Positions 44,867-56,900 of a DNA stretch of 64,000 nt are shown here, in pieces (position 1 is the stretch's first letter; every line of letters begins with the position of its first letter). The stretch is from Desmodus rotundus (Eukaryota > Chordata > Mammalia > Chiroptera > Phyllostomidae): assembly GCF_022682495.2 (NCBI RefSeq), contig NC_071392.1, positions 57,809,459 through 57,873,458 of the forward strand, in the 5' to 3' direction. The notes under the pieces were generated by a model, which saw only the letters and a list, made by a program, of their open reading frames with translations, ran no database searches and was not told where the DNA came from. The position numbers and the translations under genes are program-made.

Positions 44867-47800
44867 AAAATTTCCTTAACCTATAAGGTGAAAAGCCAAG
44901 CAAGTACAGGAAACACAGAGTGCCCAATCAGGATGAACCGAAAGTGGCCTACTCCAGGAACATCATGATTAAAATGCCAAATTTTAAAAACAACAAGGGA
45001 GAAACAGGAAGTGACATACAACGGACCTCCAATAAAGCTAGGAGGCCATTTTTCAACAGGTACACTACAAACCAGAGGGAATGGCAAGAAATAATTTAAG
45101 TATGAAAAGCAAAGGCCTGCAAGCAAGACTAATCTACCCAGCAAGGCTCTCAATTAAAATGACAGCAAAATAAGGAGTTTCCAAGACAGAGGAAGACTAA
45201 AAGTATGCACCTCCACCAAGCCAGCACTGCAATAGATGCTAAAGGGACTGCTATAAGATGATGAAGGGAAAGAGTGAGAGAGAGGGAGGAACACTAGTAC
45301 AAAGGGGGAAAATTGAAAAAAAATAAGTACCTATCAATAATAACCTTAAATGTAAATAGATTAAAAGCTCCAATCAAAAAAGGTAGGGTAGCTGAATGGA
45401 TAAGAAAACATGACCCACACATATGTTGCCTACAAGATACCCACCTCAGAACAAAAGACATACACAGACTGAAAGTGAAGGGCTGGAAACAAATATTCCA
45501 TGCAAACAGACAAGGGAAAAAAGCCAGGGTAACAATACTTATATCTGACAAAATAGACTTCAAAACAAAGGCCATAAAAAGAGACCCAGAAAGACACTTC
45601 ATATTACTCGAAGGAAGAACCCATCAAGAAGACATAAATATTGTAAACATATATGCAATATTACAACTCAACCTAGAAGCATCCAAATATATAAGTAAAA
45701 TCTTGGTGGACCTCAAGAAATAAATAGACAGCAACACACTTGTAAGTGTGATTACTTAGGTGATTTTATCACCAAACTGTCAAAATGGATAGATCTTCCC
45801 AACAAAATATCAGCAAGGATACTGTGGTATTAAAAATATCCTAGACCAAATGGAATTAACTGATACATGTTGACCATTTCATACAAAAGAAGAAAAACAC
45901 ACATTATTTTCACATTCACATGGAATATTTTCAAAGATAGACCACATGATAGGACATAAACAAGCCTCAAAAAATTCAAGAGAATTGAAATCTTATCAAG
46001 CATTTTCTTAGACCACAAGAATCTGAAACTAGAAGCCAACCTCAAGGAAAAAACTCAAAGGCATTCAAACTCATGAAGACTGATAGCACGCTATTAAGCA
46101 ATGAATGAATTAATGACATCAAGGAAGAAATCAAAAAGGTTCTGGAAACAAATGAATATGAGCACACAACAATTCTAAACCTCTGAAACACAGCTAAGGC
46201 TGCCCTGAGAGAGAAGTTCACAACAATTCAGGCCTACCTAATAAAATTAGAAACATTTCTAATAAACAACCTAACCGTACATCCACAAGAACTGGAGTAA
46301 CAATGACAAACAAATCCAAGAGCGGTTAGGTGGAAGAAAATAAAGAATATCAGATCAGAATGAAATGACATAGAGACTAAAAGAACAATCAAAGTATCAA
46401 TGAATCCATGCCCTAGGGTTTTCGTGTGTGTGTGTTGTTTTTTACAGATAAATAAAATTGACAAGACTCAACAAGAAAAAAAAAGAGATGACCCAAATGA
46501 ATAAAATCAGAAATGAAAGAGGCAAAATTACAACTGACAGCACAGAAATACAAAGAATCATAAGAAATTACTATAAAAAACTATATGGCAAGACATTTGA
46601 AAACCTGGGCAAAATGGAAAAATTACTGAAAATGTATAATCCTCCAAAACTGAGTCAAGAAGAAGCAGAAGGCCTGAACAGATGGATATCAGCTAGGGTA
46701 ATTGAAGCAGTAATTAAAAAACTCCTCATATGCAAAAGTCCTGGGCTGGATGTATTCACATGAGAATTTTACCGCACATTTAGGGAAGAGCTAACCCCAA
46801 TTCTCCTCAAATTATGCTAAAACATCCAAGAAGAGGTGAGACTCCAAAACCATATAAAGATACTATGAAGAAAGAAAACTACAAGCCAATATCCTCGGTT
46901 AAACAACATGCTAAATTTCTCAACAAAATATTACAAACCTGTTCCAGCAACATATTAAAAATATCATACAACATGATTATTAGTGTTTCAATGCCTGGTT
47001 TATTTCACTTAGCATATCAAATGGGAATCATCTCAGGTATGCAAGGATGGTTCAATATTTACAAATCAATAAATTTAATACACCACATTAACAAAAGGAA
47101 AGACAAAATCACATGATCATATTATTAGATGTGGAAAAAGTGTTTGATAAGGTATGGCATTCACTTATGTTAAAAACACTCAGTAAAGTAGGAGTAGAGG
47201 GAGCATAACTCAACATTATAAGGGCCATATATAAGCAAACTATAGCAAACATACTCAATAGGCAAAACAAAAAACTTTCCCCCTAAGATCAGGAACAAGA
47301 CAAGGTTGTCCACTTTCACCACTTCTATTCCACATAATATTAGAATTCCTAGCCACAGCAATCAGACAAGAAAAATAAAATTCATCCATATTGGAAAAGC
47401 AGAAGTAAAACTGGCATTGTTTGCAGATGACATGGTAGTGTACATAGAAGAGCCTGTAGACTCCAACAGAAAACTACCCAACATAATAAGGGAATTTGGC
47501 AAAACAGCAGGATACAAAAATCAATATAGAGAAACTGAATGCATTTTTGTACACCAACAGTGAAATATCAGAAATAGAAATCAGGAAAAATCCCATTTGC
47601 TGTAGCAAGAAGAAAACTATAGTACCCAGGAATAAACCTCACCAAAGAGTTAAAAGACCTGTACTCAGAAAACTACACAACACTGAAGAAAGAAATTAAG
47701 GAAGATACAAATAAATGGAAGCATATACCATGTTCATGGATTGGAAGAATTAACATCATCGAAATATCTATACTGCCCAAAGCAATTTATAAATTCAATG

Positions 47801-49084
47801 CAATTGCTATTAAAGTACCAATGACATATTTCACAGACCTAGAACTAACATTTCAAAAATTTGTATGGAACCATAAATGACCTGAATAGATGCAAGCAAT
47901 TTTGAGAAAGAAGGACAATGTAGGAGTGATCACAGTACCTGATATCGAACTATATTGCAAGGACACTATAATCAAAACAGACTCATACTGGCATAAGACA
48001 GACATAGAACTATGGAAAATAATAAAAAGCCCAGTAATAAACCGATGTCTCTATATTCAATTAATATTGGACAAAGGGTCAGGAGCATAATAGAGAGTAA
48101 AAATATCCTCTTCAACATATAGTGCTGAGAATTCTGGACATCTACATGCAAAAAAATGAAACTGGACCACCAACTTGTGTACACCATACACAAAAATAAA
48201 CTGAAGAAAGCTAACAGACTTAAATATAAGTCCCAACACAATAAAAGTCCTAGAGGAGAACATTGGCAGGAAAATCTCAGATATTCCACACAGCAATATT
48301 TTCACTGAAATGTCCCCTACAGCAAGGGACATAAAGGAAAGAATAAACAAATGGGACTTCATTGAAATAAATAGCTTCTGCACAGTGAAAGAAAACACCA
48401 GCAAATGAAAAGGGAGCCATTTGTATAGGAAAATATATTTTCCAATGACATCTCGGACAAAGGTTTCTCCAAAATATAATATATAAAATATATAAAAAAC
48501 TCACATTACTCCTCTCCTGGAAGACAAACAAACAAATTAAAAATGGGCAAAGGACCTGAAGAGACACTTCTCCAAGGAGGACATACAGGGAGGATCCTCA
48601 GTGTCACTAGCTATCAGAGAGATGCAAATTAAAGCCACAATGAGATATCACTTCACACTGGTCAGAATGGCCATCATAAACAAATCAACAAACAAGTGCT
48701 GGCGTGGTTTTGGAGAAAAGGGAACTCTAGTACATTGTTGGGAATTTAGAGTGGTGCAGCCACTGTGGAAAACAGTATGCAATTTCCTCAGAAAACTAAA
48801 AATGGAATTGCCTTTTGACCAGGCAATTCCACTGTTACTATTATGTCCTAAGAATCCTAAAATACCAATTTAAAAGAATCTATACACCCCAGAAGCAGTG
48901 TTAATTACAATAGCCAAGTGTTGGAAACAACCTGTGTGCCCACTAGTAATGAGTGATCAAAAAACTGTGGTACATTTACCCAATGCAATACTATGCAGCA
49001 TAAATAAAGAAGGACCTCCTACCCTTCGTGACAGCATGGATGGAACTGGAGAGCATTATACTAATGAAATAAGCCAGGCAGTGA
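44867..49084 (+). mobile_element. L1 continued: rest of ORF1 and ORF2
   Basis: After the HAL1 the ORF1 RRM and C-terminal domain resume (AGGAAACACAGAGTGCCCAA, CCAGCAAGGCTCTCAATTAA) to about 45250. ORF2 runs from about 45313 (MKKNKYLSIITLNVNRLKAP) to 49084. The endonuclease (CCLQDTHLR, with Asp in place of the usual catalytic Glu), the RT FADD (ALFADDMVVYIEEPVDS near 47420) and the C-terminal domain are all recognisable but broken. Normal L1 text stops at AATAAGCCAGGCAGTG near 49084, short of the 3'UTR. Confidence 0.85.
45313..48900 (+). pseudogene. L1 ORF2, broken
   Basis: Open pieces at 45313-45723 (endonuclease), 46458-46763, 46814-47116, 47306-47563 (with FADD), 47890-48090 and 48601-48873 (C-terminal cysteine-rich segment, [15 protein letters not shown]) lie in different frames. 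In the endonuclease the catalytic glutamate of the QET motif reads as aspartate (QDT). Confidence 0.85.
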
Positions 49085-49215
49085 AGTGTCTGCCTCATGG
49101 GAGAAGTGTATATTCAGGTCCTTTGTCCATTTTCTAATTGGACATACACTGATGAAATCAAATCTATGCCCTATCAAAGAACTATACTATGAAGTAAGGA
49201 AGAAGATTTGTGTGT
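49085..49215. other. Rearranged junction: inverted L1 scrap plus unidentified sequence
   Basis: 49100-49141 is L1 ORF2 on the minus strand (GGGAGAAGTGTATATTCAGG, TCCATTTTCTAATTGG). 49142-49215 is not L1 and reads openly into the first inverted-repeat arm. Confidence 0.6.
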
Positions 49216-49411
49216 GTTGTAGGGGAGCTAAGTGGAAAACTATTGAAGAACATAAAGATGAATATTTAGGAAGAGAGGATCAGAACATTAAAGCAATTGC
49301 TAGCTACCATTTGACCAGAAGGTAATGGGGCAAATATTAAATATCAAATTTACAGAAAACATGCAAATAAAATTCTTTGAAATTTCGTAATAGGAAATTT
49401 GACCTTGATAT
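49216..49411. repeat. Left arm of a 196-bp inverted repeat
   Basis: It pairs with the reverse complement of 49496-49691 with 180 of 196 positions identical by my hand alignment and no gaps. The arm starts GTTGTAGGGGAGCTAAG and ends TTTGACCTTGATAT. It is not part of L1, VES or any repeat I recognise. Confidence 0.93.
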
Positions 49412-49495
49412 TGAGATTTTTTTTAAGAGTCTTCATCAGGAAGTACATGTAGCTAATTCAATTTAAAAAATGGTTATAAAATGGGTATGCTCATG
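49412..49495. other. Spacer between inverted arms (84 bp)
   Basis: AT-rich, with no similarity to the arms seen. Confidence 0.85.
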
Positions 49496-49691
49496 ATATC
49501 AAGGTCATATTTCCTATTACAAAATTTCAAAGAATTTTATCTGCATATTTTCTATAAATTTGTTATTTAATATTTGCCCTATTACCTTCTGGTCAAATGG
49601 TAGACAGCAATTGCTTTAACATTGTGATCCTCTCTTCCTAAATATTCATCCTTATGTTCTTCAATGGCTTTCCACTCAGCTCCCCTACAAC
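49496..49691. repeat. Right arm of a 196-bp inverted repeat
   Basis: Reverse complement of the left arm at about 92% identity. Just beyond it, at about 49695, L1 3'UTR sequence begins. Confidence 0.93.
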
Positions 49692-49694
49692 CAC

Positions 49695-49915
49695 AGAGGC
49701 ATTGAAATTAAGAACAAACTGATAGTAACCAGAGTGAAGGTGGGAGGGGTTAATGGGGAAAGGGGGAAGGGTTGTTAAGGAACATGTATAAAGGATACAT
49801 GGACAAAACCAAAGGGGGGGTAGGATCAAGGGTGGGAAGTAGGGATGGCTGGAGTGGAGGGGGAATGGTGGGGGGAAGTGGAGAAAATTGTACTTGAACA
49901 ATAAAAAATATTAAA
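49695..49915 (+). mobile_element. L1 3'UTR fragment
   Basis: AGGCATTGAAATTAAGAACA, ACCAGAGTGAAGGTGGGAGG, GGAACATGTATAAAGGATAC, TTGTACTTGAACAATAAAAA and a tail. It may be the 3' end of the L1 that stops at 49084, or a separate truncated insertion. Confidence 0.8.
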
Positions 49916-50032
49916 AGTAGATATCTTGAAACTCTCTATAATTTTCAGCAAGAACAAAACGTCTTTATATAAGTGAGTACCACAAATTTTATGTTTTTAT
50001 AACTATTTAAAAATGTACAACAGGCTCAGGCT

Positions 50033-50250
50033 GGTATAGCTGAGTGGATTGAGCATAGTCCTATGAACCAAAAGGTCATTGGTTTAATTCCCTGCCAAAG
50101 CACATGCACAGTTTGCAGAACAGGCCCCCAGCTGGGGACTTGTAAGAGGCAATAGATTGTTGTATGTCTTGCACATCAATATTTCTCTCCTTCTCTTTCA
50201 CACTCCCTATTCCTCTCTCTAAAAATAAAGAAGCAAAATCCTTTTTTAAA
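50033..50250 (+). mobile_element. VES SINE
   Basis: GGCTGGTATAGCTGAGTGGA, TTGGTTTAATTCCC (B-box region), CAAAGCACATGCACA, GCCCCCAGCTGGGGACTTGT, AAGAGGCAATAGATTG, a CT-rich stretch and CTCTCTAAAAATAAAG are in the VES order. It is more diverged than the copy at 13958. Possible TSD: AAAATGTACA before and AAAAGGTTACA after. Confidence 0.85.
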
Positions 50251-50274
50251 AGGTTACATCAAGAGTTGTAGACA

Positions 50275-52620
50275 CACAAATGAGAATGAAAATATCACAT
50301 ATCAAAACTTTAAGGATGCATCAAAAGCAGTAATAAGAAACAAGAAAAAACTCATTAACAATCTAACATTGCATCTAAGAGAACCAGAAAAACAAGAATA
50401 AAGACAACCCAAAGTCAGCAGAAGAAAAAATAAAAATTAGAGCAGAACTGAATGAAATACAGAACAGAAAGAAAACTGATACAACAAAGGGCTGTTTCTT
50501 TGAAAACATTAATAAATGGACAAATCCCTGGGTAGACTCACTAAGAAAAAATGATAAAAAACTCAAATAAAATCAGAAATGAAGGAGAAAATATGCCACA
50601 GACACTACAGAAATATAAAAAATTCATACTAGAATATTATGAGCCGCCAAATTCAATACCCTAGATGAAATGCATAAATTCCTAGAAATGTGTAGCCTTT
50701 CTAGCCTGAATCATGAATAACTGAAATACCTAAGCAGCCTGATCAACAGTGAGGAAATTGAAATAACCACAAAAAACTTCCCAAAAGTGAAAGTCCATGA
50801 CAAGATGGCTTCATCAGTGAATTCTACTAAACATTCAAAGAAGATTTGAAACCTATTCTTCATAAACTCTTCCAAAAATTGAAGTAGTGACAATATTTTC
50901 TTACACATTTTATGAAGCCAACATAATCCTGATACTGAAACCTGGCAATGATAACCCCCAAAAAAGAAAACTACAGGGCAATATCTCTGATGAATACAGA
51001 TGCAAATTTTTAAACAAAATACTTAAAAATGAATACAACAATATGTTAAAAAATAAGGCATCACAATCAAGTGGGCTTCATTACAGGGAGCACAGGGATT
51101 GTTCCACATAAGCATTCAATCAATGTAATACACCACATTAACAAAATAAATGATAAAATTATATGACCTTATCAATAAATGCAGAAAAATTTTTGATAAG
51201 ATAAAACATTCATCTATGATTTCAACACTCAATAAAATGTTTATAAAAGGAAAATACCTTAACATGATAAAAACCATATATTACAAATCCTCAGCTAACA
51301 TACTCAATGGTGAAATCCTGAAAGCTTTTTCTCTAAGATCAGGAACAAGGCAGGGATGTCCACTCTCACCACTCTAACTCAGCATAATATTGGAAGTCCT
51401 AAGAAAAGCAATGAGGCAAGAGAATGAAACAAAAGGCACCCAAATTGAAAATGAAAAAGTAAAATTGTAACTTTTTGAAGATGACATAATTCTTTATATT
51501 GAGAACCCAAAAGAGGTTTTTTTTTTTTTTACCCTAAAAGCAAGGGAAATAATGGCAAAAATAAATGAATGGGACTATATCTAACTATAAAAAGATTGTA
51601 CACAACAAAAGAAACCACCAACAAAAGAAAAAGGCAACCAACCAGTATGCACAGGTATTGGCAAACAACAGTTTGGACAAGTGGTTAACATCTAAAATAT
51701 ATAGAAAATTCATACAACTTAACACCAAACAAACAACCCAAGTAAAAAAAAAATGAGCAGAGAACCTGAACAGACACTTCTCTCAGGGGGACAAATGGAA
51801 AAGATACTCAACTTTACTAACTCTAAGAGAAATTCAAATAATCAAAACTAAAATGAGATACCATCTCATACTTTTTTAAATGGTTACTATCAATAAGACA
51901 AGTAATAACAAGTGTTGGAGATGATGTGGAGAAAAAGGAACCCTCATTCGCTGCAGGTAGAAATGTAAACTAGTACAGCCACTATGTAAAACAGTATGGA
52001 GGTTCCTCAAATAATTAAGAATAGAGTTACCATATGGCACAGTAACTCCTTTTCTGGGTATCTACTTTCCAAAAATTTAAACCATTTATATGTGCCTCTG
52101 TATTCATTGAAACATTACTCATGGTGGCCAAGACATGGAAACTACTGAAGTGTCTTCAATAGATGACTTGGATTATCATCCATTGAAGGACACTTCAGTA
52201 GCTACATATATACAATGGAATTCTACGCTCTGCCATAAGAAGAAATAAAATACTATCATTTGTGACAACATGGTGACCCTTGTGAATATCACCTTAAGAA
52301 AAATAAGTCAGGCAGTAAAAGTTAAGAACCATGTGATTTCGTTCATATGTGGGTTATAAAGCTTAAAGCAACAAATGAACAAAATAGATAAGAAAAACCA
52401 ACAAAAACTAATAGGCACAGACAATTATATGGTGGTTACCAAATGCAAGGGGAGTGGTATGTGGTAAAATGTAAAGGAGGTCAAATACATGGTGACAGAA
52501 GATGATTTCACTTTGAATGGTGGGCACACAATGCAATATAAGGATCATGCATCTTAGAAGTGTACACTTGAAACCTACTATAATTTTATTAACAAATGTC
52601 ACCCCAATAATTTAATTAAA
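50275..52620 (+). mobile_element. Old L1 (ORF2 and 3' end), strongly decayed
   Basis: ORF2 text is recognisable throughout: AGAGCAGAACTGAATGAAAT, TCAAGTGGGCTTCATTACAG, GGAACAAGGCAGGGATGTCC, AGAACCTGAACAGACACTTC, CAGCCACTATGTAAAACAGT. The 3' end is TTATTAACAAATGTCACCCC, then AATAATTTAATTAAAAA. There is an internal deletion near 51515, marked by a T run. No open frame of length. Confidence 0.82.
52142..52201. repeat. Short hairpin: 25-bp inverted repeat
   Basis: CTACTGAAGTGTCTTCAATAG at the left pairs with CATTGAAGGACACTTCAGTAG at the right, with one gap and one mismatch and about 10 bases between. The right arm replaces the usual L1 ORF2 text at this place. Confidence 0.85.
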
Positions 52621-53300
52621 AATAATAGCTATCATTTAAAGAGTGCAGTATTCCAGAAGAGAAAACATAGAATAATTCATTAAGACTTTCCATATGGTCA
52701 CACACCAGGCACAACACACACAGCCTGGTACTTTGACCAGTGGATTACCTTCTCTACCATTCAGCTTCTCAAAATGGTCACAAAGGAAAAAGACCTTCTC
52801 TGGCATCAGGCAAATATAGGTTGGTGTCTTCTGATATACCACTTACACAGGGTTAATTATTGATCTTCAATTTCTTAATTTTGTGAAATGAAGATAGCTA
52901 TAATCATAAAACAGAGGTGTTGAAAAGATCAATGGGATACTATAAGTAATATGCATTAATTCAATAGGCATTCAGTAAGAGTTACTTCAAATCTGTTTCC
53001 AATTTCTCATTTACAATTAATGTCAATAGCTAGAACAGATAGAATATTATGAGGAGTGGTGATAACCAGCAACTTCTGTATTTTCAATGTTAAGTAAAAT
53101 GTTAAGGAACCCTCATTCTGAGGGTTCAGAATGCTGAGATAAGCATTCTTTCTTTTTAATAAGCATTCGTTATTATACTAAGGAAACATTCATCTATTCC
53201 TAGTTTACTACAAACATTTTTTTCTTCAGATATTGACAGTGGATATTATCAAGTAACTCTTCAGCTTCTAACATAATAAATAAATAAAAAAACAGTAATG
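52621..53300. other. Intron with probable MIR at about 52795-52985
   Basis: CACAGGGTTAATTATTGATC, CAATTTCTTAATTTTGTGAA, ATGAAGATAGCTATAATCAT and ATTCAATAGGCATTCAGTAA follow the order of the MIR core (plus strand) but are diverged. The rest is unique. Confidence 0.5.
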
Positions 53301-53315
53301 TGATTTTTCTCTCTT

Positions 53316-53506
53316 TTTTAAAGATTTTATTTATTTTGAGAGAGAAGCCAAGAGAGGCAGAAAGAGGGAGAGAAACATCAATGTATGGTTGCCACTTGCA
53401 TGCCCCCCACTGGGGACCTGTCCCACAACCAAGCATGTGCCCCAAACTGGCAAACCCTTGCTTCACAAGCTGGAACTCATTCCATTGAGCCCCAACAACT
53501 GGGGCT
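53316..53506 (-). mobile_element. VES SINE
   Basis: Complement of VES: AAAGATTTTATTTATTTTGA, GAGGGAGAGAAACATCAATG, GGTTGCCACTTGCATGCCCC, ACTGGGGACCTGTCCCACAA, CATTGAGCC. Flanks GATTTTTCTCTCTTTT (53302 onward) and GATTTTTGTCTTTT (53507-53520) look like a TSD. Confidence 0.88.
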
Positions 53507-53520
53507 GATTTTTGTCTTTT

Positions 53521-53711
53521 GAGCTTAATCATAGGATGCCTAATATTAAACGGTATTTTTTTAATTGAATGACCTTAATCACTTTAAATTGTTTAGAAAT
53601 GAATTGGTAAATTATCTTCAGCTTTATTTATACTTTTTATGTATGAATGAGTGTCTTTAGTTTTCTTCATTTTGCTTCTTTTCCAAATTCTATTTTGTGG
53701 TTAAGAAGTTT
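53521..53711. other. Unique intron sequence
   Basis: Nothing recognised. Confidence 0.5.
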
Positions 53712-53975
53712 TCTACTTTTTAAAATTTTAATTATTTATTGTTATTCAATTACAGTTGTGGGCCTTTTCTCCCCATCCCTCCACCCCACCCCACCTGAAA
53801 CCCCTTCCCTCCCCCACCTCCACCATCCACCGAGATTTTGTCCATGTGTCCTTTATAGTAGTTCCTGTAATCCCCTCTCCTCACTGTCCCCTCCCCAATC
53901 TCCCCTGACCATTGTTAGATTATTCTTAACTTCAGTGTCTCCGGTTATATTTTGTTTCCTTTTTTCTTCTGTTGA

Positions 53976-56900
53976 TTATGTCCCAGGTAAAGGTGAGATC
54001 ATATGGTATTTGTTCCTCACCACCTGGCTTATTTCACTTAGCATAATGCTCTCCAGTTCCATCCATGCTGTTGCAAAGGGTATAAACTCCTTCTTTCTCT
54101 CTGCTGCATAGAATTCCATTGTGTAAATACACCCTAGTTTTTGGACCCATTCGTTTGCTGATGGGCACTTAGGTTGCTTCCAGTACTTGACTATTCTAAA
54201 TTGTGCTGCTATGAACATTGGGGTGCACAGGTTCTTTTGGATGGGTATTTCAGAATTCTTAGGGGATAATCCCAGCAACGGAATTGCTGGGTCAAAGGGC
54301 AGTTCCATTTTTAGTTTTCTGGGGAAATTCCATATTGTTTTCCACAGTGGCCTCACCAGTCTGCATTCCCACCAACAGTGCACTAGGGTTCCCTTTTCTC
54401 TGCATCCTCTCCAACATTTGTTTGTGGATTTGTTTATGTTGGCCACTCTGACTGGTGTGAGATGGTACCTCATTCTGGTTTTAATTTGCATCTCTCTGAT
54501 GGCTAGTGATGCTGAGCATCTTTCCCTATGTCTCTGGGCCCTCTGTATGTCTTCCATGGAGAAGTGTCTGTTCAAGTCCTTTGCCCATTTTTTAATTAGC
54601 TTGTTTGTCTTCCTGGATTGGAATCGTGTGAGTTCTTCATATATTTTGGAGATCAGGCCCTTGTCTGAGGTATCATTGGCAAATATGTTTTCCAATACTG
54701 TTGGTTCTTTTTTTATTTTAATGCTGTTATCTTTGGCCATGCAGAAGCCTTTTATTTTCATGAGGTCCCATTTGTTTATTCTTTCTTTATGTCCCTTGAT
54801 TTAGGGGACATGTCTGTGAGGATGTTGCTATGTGCAATGTCTGAGAATTTTCTGCCAATGTTTTGCTCTAGGACTTTTGTGGTGTTACAATTTATATTTA
54901 AGTCTCTTATCTATCTTAAGTTTATTTTTGTGTATGGCGTAAGTTGGTGATCGAGTTTCATTTTTTTGCACGTAGCTGTCCAGATCTCCCAACACCATCT
55001 GTTGAAGAGGTTGCTTTTGCTCCATTTTATGCTCCTGCCTCCTTTGTCAAATATTAATTCACCATAAAGACTTGAGTTTATTTCTGGGATCTGTTTCCTG
55101 TTACATTGGTCTATGTGCCTATCTTTATGGCAGCACCAGGCTGTTTCGCTGACAGTGGCCTTGTAATACAGTATGATATCAGGTATTGTGATCCCTCCTG
55201 CTTTGTTCTTCTTTCTCAAAATTGCTGCAGCTATTGAGGGTCATTTATGGTTGCATATAAATTTCTGAAATGTTTGTTCTATATCTGTGAAATATGTCAT
55301 GGGTACTCTAATAGGGATTGCATTGAATCTATAAATTGCTTTGGGTAGTATGGCCATTTTGATGATGTTAATTCTTCCAATCCATGAGCATGGTACATGC
55401 TTGCATTTGTTTGTGTCTTCCTTAATTTCCTTCTTCAGTGTTGTGTAGTTTTCTGAGAATAGGTCTTTTGCCTCCTTGGTTAGGTTCATTCCTAGGTACT
55501 TTATTTTTCTTGTTGCTGTATCAAATGCAATTTTTTTCCTGATTTCTGTCTCTGCAGTTTTGTTGTTGGTGTACAGGAATGCCTTTGATTTCTGAGTATT
55601 GACTTTGTATCCAGCTGTTTTGCCAAATTCATTTATTAGGTCGAGTAGCTTTTTGGTGGAGTCTATAGGATTTTCCATGTACATTATCATGTCATCTGCA
55701 AACAGTGACAGTTTCATTTCCTCCTTTCCAATTTGGATGCCTTTTATTGCTTTTTCTTGTCTGATTGCTGTGCCTAGGACTTCCAATACTATGTTGAATA
55801 GAAGTGGTGAGAGAGGGCATCCTTGTCTTGTTCCTGATCTTAGTGGGAAAGCTCTAAGTTTTGTCCATTGAGTATGATGTTGGCTGTAGGTCTCTCATAT
55901 ATGGCCTTTGTGATGTTGAGGAATGCTCCCTCTATTCCCACTTTGCTGAGGGTTTTTATCAGAAATGGGTGCTGTATCTTATCCAATGCTTTTTCCACAT
56001 CTATTGATATGACCATGTGATTTTTGTTGTTGCTGTTGTTGATGTGATGTATTATGTTTATTGATTTGAGAATATTGTACCATCCTTGCATCCCTGGGAT
56101 GAATCCCACTTGGTCATGGTGTATGATCTTTTTAATGTATAGCTGGATGCAGTTTGCCAATATTTTGTTGAGAATTTTAGCGTCTATGTTCATCAGCGAT
56201 ATTGGCTTGAAGTTTTCTGTCTACGTTGTGTCTTTATCTGGTTTTGGGATTAGGATGATGCTGGCTTCATAAAAAGAGTTTGGGAGTCTTCCATCAGTTT
56301 GGAATTTTTCGAATAGTCTGTGAAGGATAGGGGTTAGCTCTTCCTTAAATGCTTTGTAGAATTCTCCTGTGAAACCATCTGGTCCAGGGCTTTTGTGTGT
56401 TGGGAGTTTTTTGATGACTGCTTCAATTTCGTCTACTGTTATTGGTCTGTTCAGGTTTTCTGCTTCTTCTTCATTCAGTTTTGGAAGATTATATTTTTCT
56501 AGAAATGTGTCCCTTTCACCTAGGTTTTCAAATTTCTTGGCATACAGTTCTTCGTAGTTATTTGTTATTATCCTTTGTATTTCTGTGGTATCAGTTGTAA
56601 TCTCTCCTCTTTCATTTTTAATTGTGTTTATTTGGATCCTCTCTCTCTTTTTTTGATGAGCCTACTGATAGGCTTGTCAATTTTGTTTATCTTTTCAAAG
56701 AACCAGCTCCTGGATTCATTGATCCTTAGAATTGTGCTCTTAGTCTCTATGTCATTTAACTCTGCTGTGATCTTGGTTATTTCCTTCCTTCTGCCTGCTC
56801 TGGGCTGTCTTTGTTGTTGTTCCTCCAGTTCTTGTAGGCATAGGGTTAGGTTGTTTGTTTGAACTGTTTCTAACTTCTTAAGGTAGGCCTGTATTGCTAT

